A DNA stretch of 6,225 nt. Source: CAYVLI01 sp964452105 [NCBI: uncultured Nitrospinota bacterium]. Lineage in GTDB: Bacteria > JAUXIQ01. The first letter of the stretch is position 1, and each line of letters begins with the position of its first letter. Below, piece after piece: positions 5,484-6,225 of the stretch. The DNA lies in assembly GCA_964452105.1 (NCBI GenBank), contig CAYVLI010000061.1:1-6225 (forward strand). The letters are read 5' to 3'. The notes beneath the pieces are model-generated. The model was not told the DNA's origin, searched no databases, and saw only the letters and a list, made by a program, of their open reading frames with translations. The position numbers were made by a program, and so were the translations under genes.

Positions 5484-6225
5484 ATGGGAATCCTGCTGTT
5501 AATTGCGTTTCTGGTCATTTTAGTTCCTTTGCTTATATGGCTGTTCAGCAGGAGGGCGCCTGTTGAACAGGAAAGCGTCGAAGGAGGCCAACAGGTCTCG
5601 GTGAGAAGGCTTTTCCCGAGCATGACCATGCGGCGGTGGGCGCTCTTCCTCTTGTGCTTCATCGGCTTTTTCTATTTCATCGCCACCTTCAAAGTCATAG
5701 ACGCCGGAAGCCGCGGAGTAGTATTCAACATATTCACCGGCGTGGAGAAAGACATCCTCGGGGAAGGACTCCATATCATCCCTCCCATATTCAAAAAAGT
5801 CACTCGCTACGACATTCGTACCCATACATATACCATGGTCCAGCGCGCCGGAGAGGGGGCGGTCGTGGGCGAGAGCGACACCCTGTGGGCGCCTACATCA
5901 GACGGGCTGAAAGTGGGTCTGGATATGACCGTCCGCTATAAACCCATCCCCGACAGGCTTCCGGAGTTGCATCAGAGCATAGGCCCCAACTACGAGGAAA
6001 AGGTTGTCAGGCCTGCCATAAGAAATGTGGCGCGTATGGTTGTCTCCGATTTTACCATCCTGGAGGTTTACAGCAAACAGCGCCAGAGAATAGAAAAACA
6101 GATATACGACAAGCTTCAGGGGATGTTCGCCAGGGACGGGCTCCTCTGCGAAAGCGTGCTTCTGCGAGACGTCATATACACAAAGGATTACGAGGACAGC
6201 CTGGTACGCAAAATGATGGCCGAGC
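5484..6225 (+). CDS. SPFH/band-7 (prohibitin-family) membrane protein, 3' truncated by window edge
   Basis: The frame is open to the window end: 247 complete codons from ATG 5484. There are two N-terminal hydrophobic segments, residues 3-21 and about 52-69, separated by a charged linker rich in Glu, Gln and Arg; many prohibitin-like proteins have only one. The SPFH domain starts at about 70 (VIDAGSRGVVFNIFTG), with GEGLHIIPP at 93-101, TSDGLKVGLDMTVRYKP at 138-154 and VVRPAIRNVAR at 174-184, then helices with EVYSKQRQRIEKQI; the missing C-terminus should be a coiled coil. Family knowledge: SPFH proteins form large membrane rings or microdomains and often regulate membrane proteases such as FtsH. 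A separate strong promoter and a leader of about 310 nt precede it, suggesting transcription independent of the vWA cassette. Family confident; client unknown. Confidence 0.92.
   Translation, partial: MGILLLIAFLVILVPLLIWLFSRRAPVEQESVEGGQQVSVRRLFPSMTMRRWALFLLCFIGFFYFIATFKVIDAGSRGVVFNIFTGVEKDILGEGLHIIPPIFKKVTRYDIRTHTYTMVQRAGEGAVVGESDTLWAPTSDGLKVGLDMTVRYKPIPDRLPELHQSIGPNYEEKVVRPAIRNVARMVVSDFTILEVYSKQRQRIEKQIYDKLQGMFARDGLLCESVLLRDVIYTKDYEDSLVRKMMAE

Overview
This 6.2 kb window looks like chromosomal DNA from a Gram-negative or diderm-like bacterium. By eye the genes have moderately high GC (about 55% in a hand-counted stretch) and many ATA and AGG codons. The gene content (paired vWA/GATase-like membrane proteins around a DUF4159 protein, then a prohibitin-like SPFH protein) is of a type I associate with Desulfobacterota, Myxococcota, Nitrospirota, Planctomycetota and related uncultured lineages. 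I cannot assign a phylum from the sequence alone. All supported genes are on the + strand.

Layout. (1) Bases 3-1835 hold the 3' part of a BatA-like vWA protein gene, cut by the window edge exactly at its metal-binding MIDAS motif. (2) Bases 1872-2687 encode a DUF4159 protein with a twin-arginine signal. (3) A 71-bp gap contains a perfect 10-bp palindrome. (4) Bases 2759-5008 encode a 749-residue membrane protein with its own vWA domain, a GATase1-like domain and a C-terminal membrane anchor; it is an architectural paralogue of the first gene. (5) Bases 5009-5483 hold no recognised gene. This stretch is AT-rich in the middle (61 of 160 bases G/C over 5141-5300, hand count) and carries a perfect sigma70-type promoter (TTGACA, 17 bp, TATAAT), three spaced ATTTATA repeats, several hairpins and one weak 62-codon ORF. 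(6) From 5484 to the window end runs the 5' part of an SPFH/band-7 (prohibitin-family) membrane protein.

How they fit together. The first three genes match the envelope cassette often found next to a MoxR-type AAA+ ATPase and a DUF58 protein; those partners would be expected upstream, outside the window. The two vWA proteins are probably anchored in the inner membrane with folded domains outside, the DUF4159 protein is probably exported by Tat, and all three carry GATase/Rossmann-like domains in which I see no catalytic nucleophile. The biochemical role of the cassette is not established. The SPFH gene appears to be a separate transcription unit driven by the consensus promoter, with a leader of about 310 nt. 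That leader is the least explained and most interesting part of the window.
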